From contig WNEG01000066.1 of the NCBI GenBank assembly GCA_012910725.1, positions 1 through 7,013 on the forward strand: a stretch of DNA of 7,013 nt, in the 5' to 3' direction. Made by a program: the position numbers and the translations under genes. Positions within the stretch are counted from its first letter, which is position 1. Every line of letters begins with the position of its first letter. Below the pieces are notes generated by a model. The model saw nothing but the letters and a program-made list of their open reading frames with translations, did no database searches and was not told the origin of the DNA. This DNA comes from Candidatus Ethanoperedens thermophilum. GTDB taxonomy: Archaea > Halobacteriota > Methanosarcinia > Methanosarcinales > EX4572-44. Shown here piece after piece: positions 6,796 through 7,013 of this stretch.

Positions 6796-6841
6796 AAGTA
6801 TAAACGTTCCTATGACTACTGGTATAGCAAAGTTTATACTT
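6796..6841. repeat. 10-bp inverted repeat around the tRNA promoter
   Basis: AAGTATAAAC (6796-6805) and its exact reverse complement GTTTATACTT (6832-6841) are separated by 26 bases. The right arm contains the TATA box of the tRNA-Asn gene; the left arm reads as a TATA box facing the opposite way. It may be a pair of divergent core promoters, a regulator site, or chance in AT-rich DNA. The rest of the 6624-6866 gap shows no gene I can support. Confidence 0.6.
6827..6840 (+). promoter_or_regulatory. BRE/TATA promoter of tRNA-Asn
   Basis: GCAAAGTTTATACT closely follows the archaeal BRE plus TATA consensus. The TATA centre near 6836 lies about 31 bases before the first base of the tRNA, predicting a very short 5' leader. 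Confidence 0.75.
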
Positions 6842-6866
6842 CGATATACATTTGTGTGCATTTAGA

Positions 6867-6939
6867 GCCGCCATAACTCAGTTGGTAGAGTGTCTGGCTG
6901 TTAACCAGATCGTCACAGGTTCGAGTCCTGTTGGCGGCG
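6867..6939 (+). tRNA. tRNA-Asn (anticodon GTT)
   Basis: The 73-base cloverleaf closes fully. Acceptor GCCGCCA pairs with TGGCGGC (6932-6938). The D arm is ACTC/GAGT with an AGTTGGTA loop, the anticodon arm is TCTGG/CCAGA with loop CTGTTAA, the variable loop has five bases, and the T arm is ACAGG/CCTGT with loop TTCGAGT. The anticodon is GTT at 6900-6902. The discriminator base is G, as usual for tRNA-Asn. No CCA is encoded and there is no intron. The D-stem starts with an A10-U25 pair rather than the more common G10 pair. No T-run follows before the repeat array, so the termination point is not visible here. Confidence 0.97.
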
Positions 6940-6948
6940 CATTAACAC

Positions 6949-7013
6949 CTTGATTGCTAACGCACTTGATTGCTAACGCACTTGATTGCTAACGCACTTG
7001 ATTGCTAACGCAC
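6949..7013. repeat. Perfect 16-bp tandem repeat array, continuing past the right edge
   Basis: Four exact copies of CTTGATTGCTAACGCA lie at 6949-6964, 6965-6980, 6981-6996 and 6997-7012, followed by the first base of a fifth. The stretch just before (ATTAACAC, 6941-6948) resembles a decayed end of a further unit. Because the unit is 16 bases long, every reading frame meets TAA on this strand and TAG on the other within 48 bases, so the array is noncoding. There are no spacers, so it is not a CRISPR array. The first unit with its left flank matches, in reverse complement, the hairpin repeats at 1416-1475. Confidence 0.95.

Noticed and set aside
6661..6876. 71-codon plus-strand reading frame
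   Set aside because: It runs into the tRNA-Asn gene, spans the promoters on both strands, has no recognisable domain and no ribosome binding site.
6949..7013. CRISPR array
   Set aside because: Units are 16 bp, directly adjacent and without spacers, and no cas gene is present in the window.

Overview
The window is archaeal. The evidence is a tiaS gene (agmatidine synthesis on tRNA-Ile2, known only from archaea), a DUF460/COG2433 RNase H-like protein (an archaeal family), a membrane-type S16 (Lon-fold) serine protease without an ATPase domain, archaeal TATA/BRE-like promoters, and a tRNA-Asn with no encoded CCA. The moderate A+T content and this gene set suggest a euryarchaeon, possibly a methanogen or ANME-related lineage. 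No gene here fixes the genus.

Layout, left to right. Positions 1-1328 (minus) hold the N-terminal 442 residues of an exported S16-family protease; its C-terminus lies beyond the left edge. Positions 1329-1496 form a short gap packed with repeats: two identical 23-bp hairpin-forming repeats, nested inside a pair of 24-bp near-identical direct repeats, one of which covers the tiaS stop codon. Positions 1497-2777 (minus) are tiaS. Positions 2778-2965 are a gap with a probable oligo-T terminator for the genes to its right and a probable promoter for tiaS. Positions 2966-4639 (minus) encode a UbiB/ABC1-family atypical kinase with two C-terminal membrane segments. Its start lies inside the 3' end of the DUF460 gene (4620-6623, minus), so the two look like a translationally coupled operon driven from about 6668-6684. 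On the plus strand a BRE/TATA promoter precedes tRNA-Asn(GTT) at 6867-6939. Ten bases after the tRNA a perfect 16-bp tandem repeat array begins and runs off the right edge.

The genes do ordinary housekeeping work: decoding of AUA (TiaS), a membrane-associated atypical kinase/ATPase probably tied to lipid or quinone-type metabolism, an uncharacterised nucleic-acid-binding or nuclease-like protein, and membrane or extracytoplasmic proteolysis. The least explained structure is a repeat family. The 16-bp array beside tRNA-Asn and the two hairpin repeats downstream of tiaS share the core AGTGCG-(G/TT)-AGCAATCAAGGTG, in opposite orientation and about 5.5 kb apart. This points to a dispersed noncoding repeat in this genome, found both as isolated hairpins and as a tandem array.
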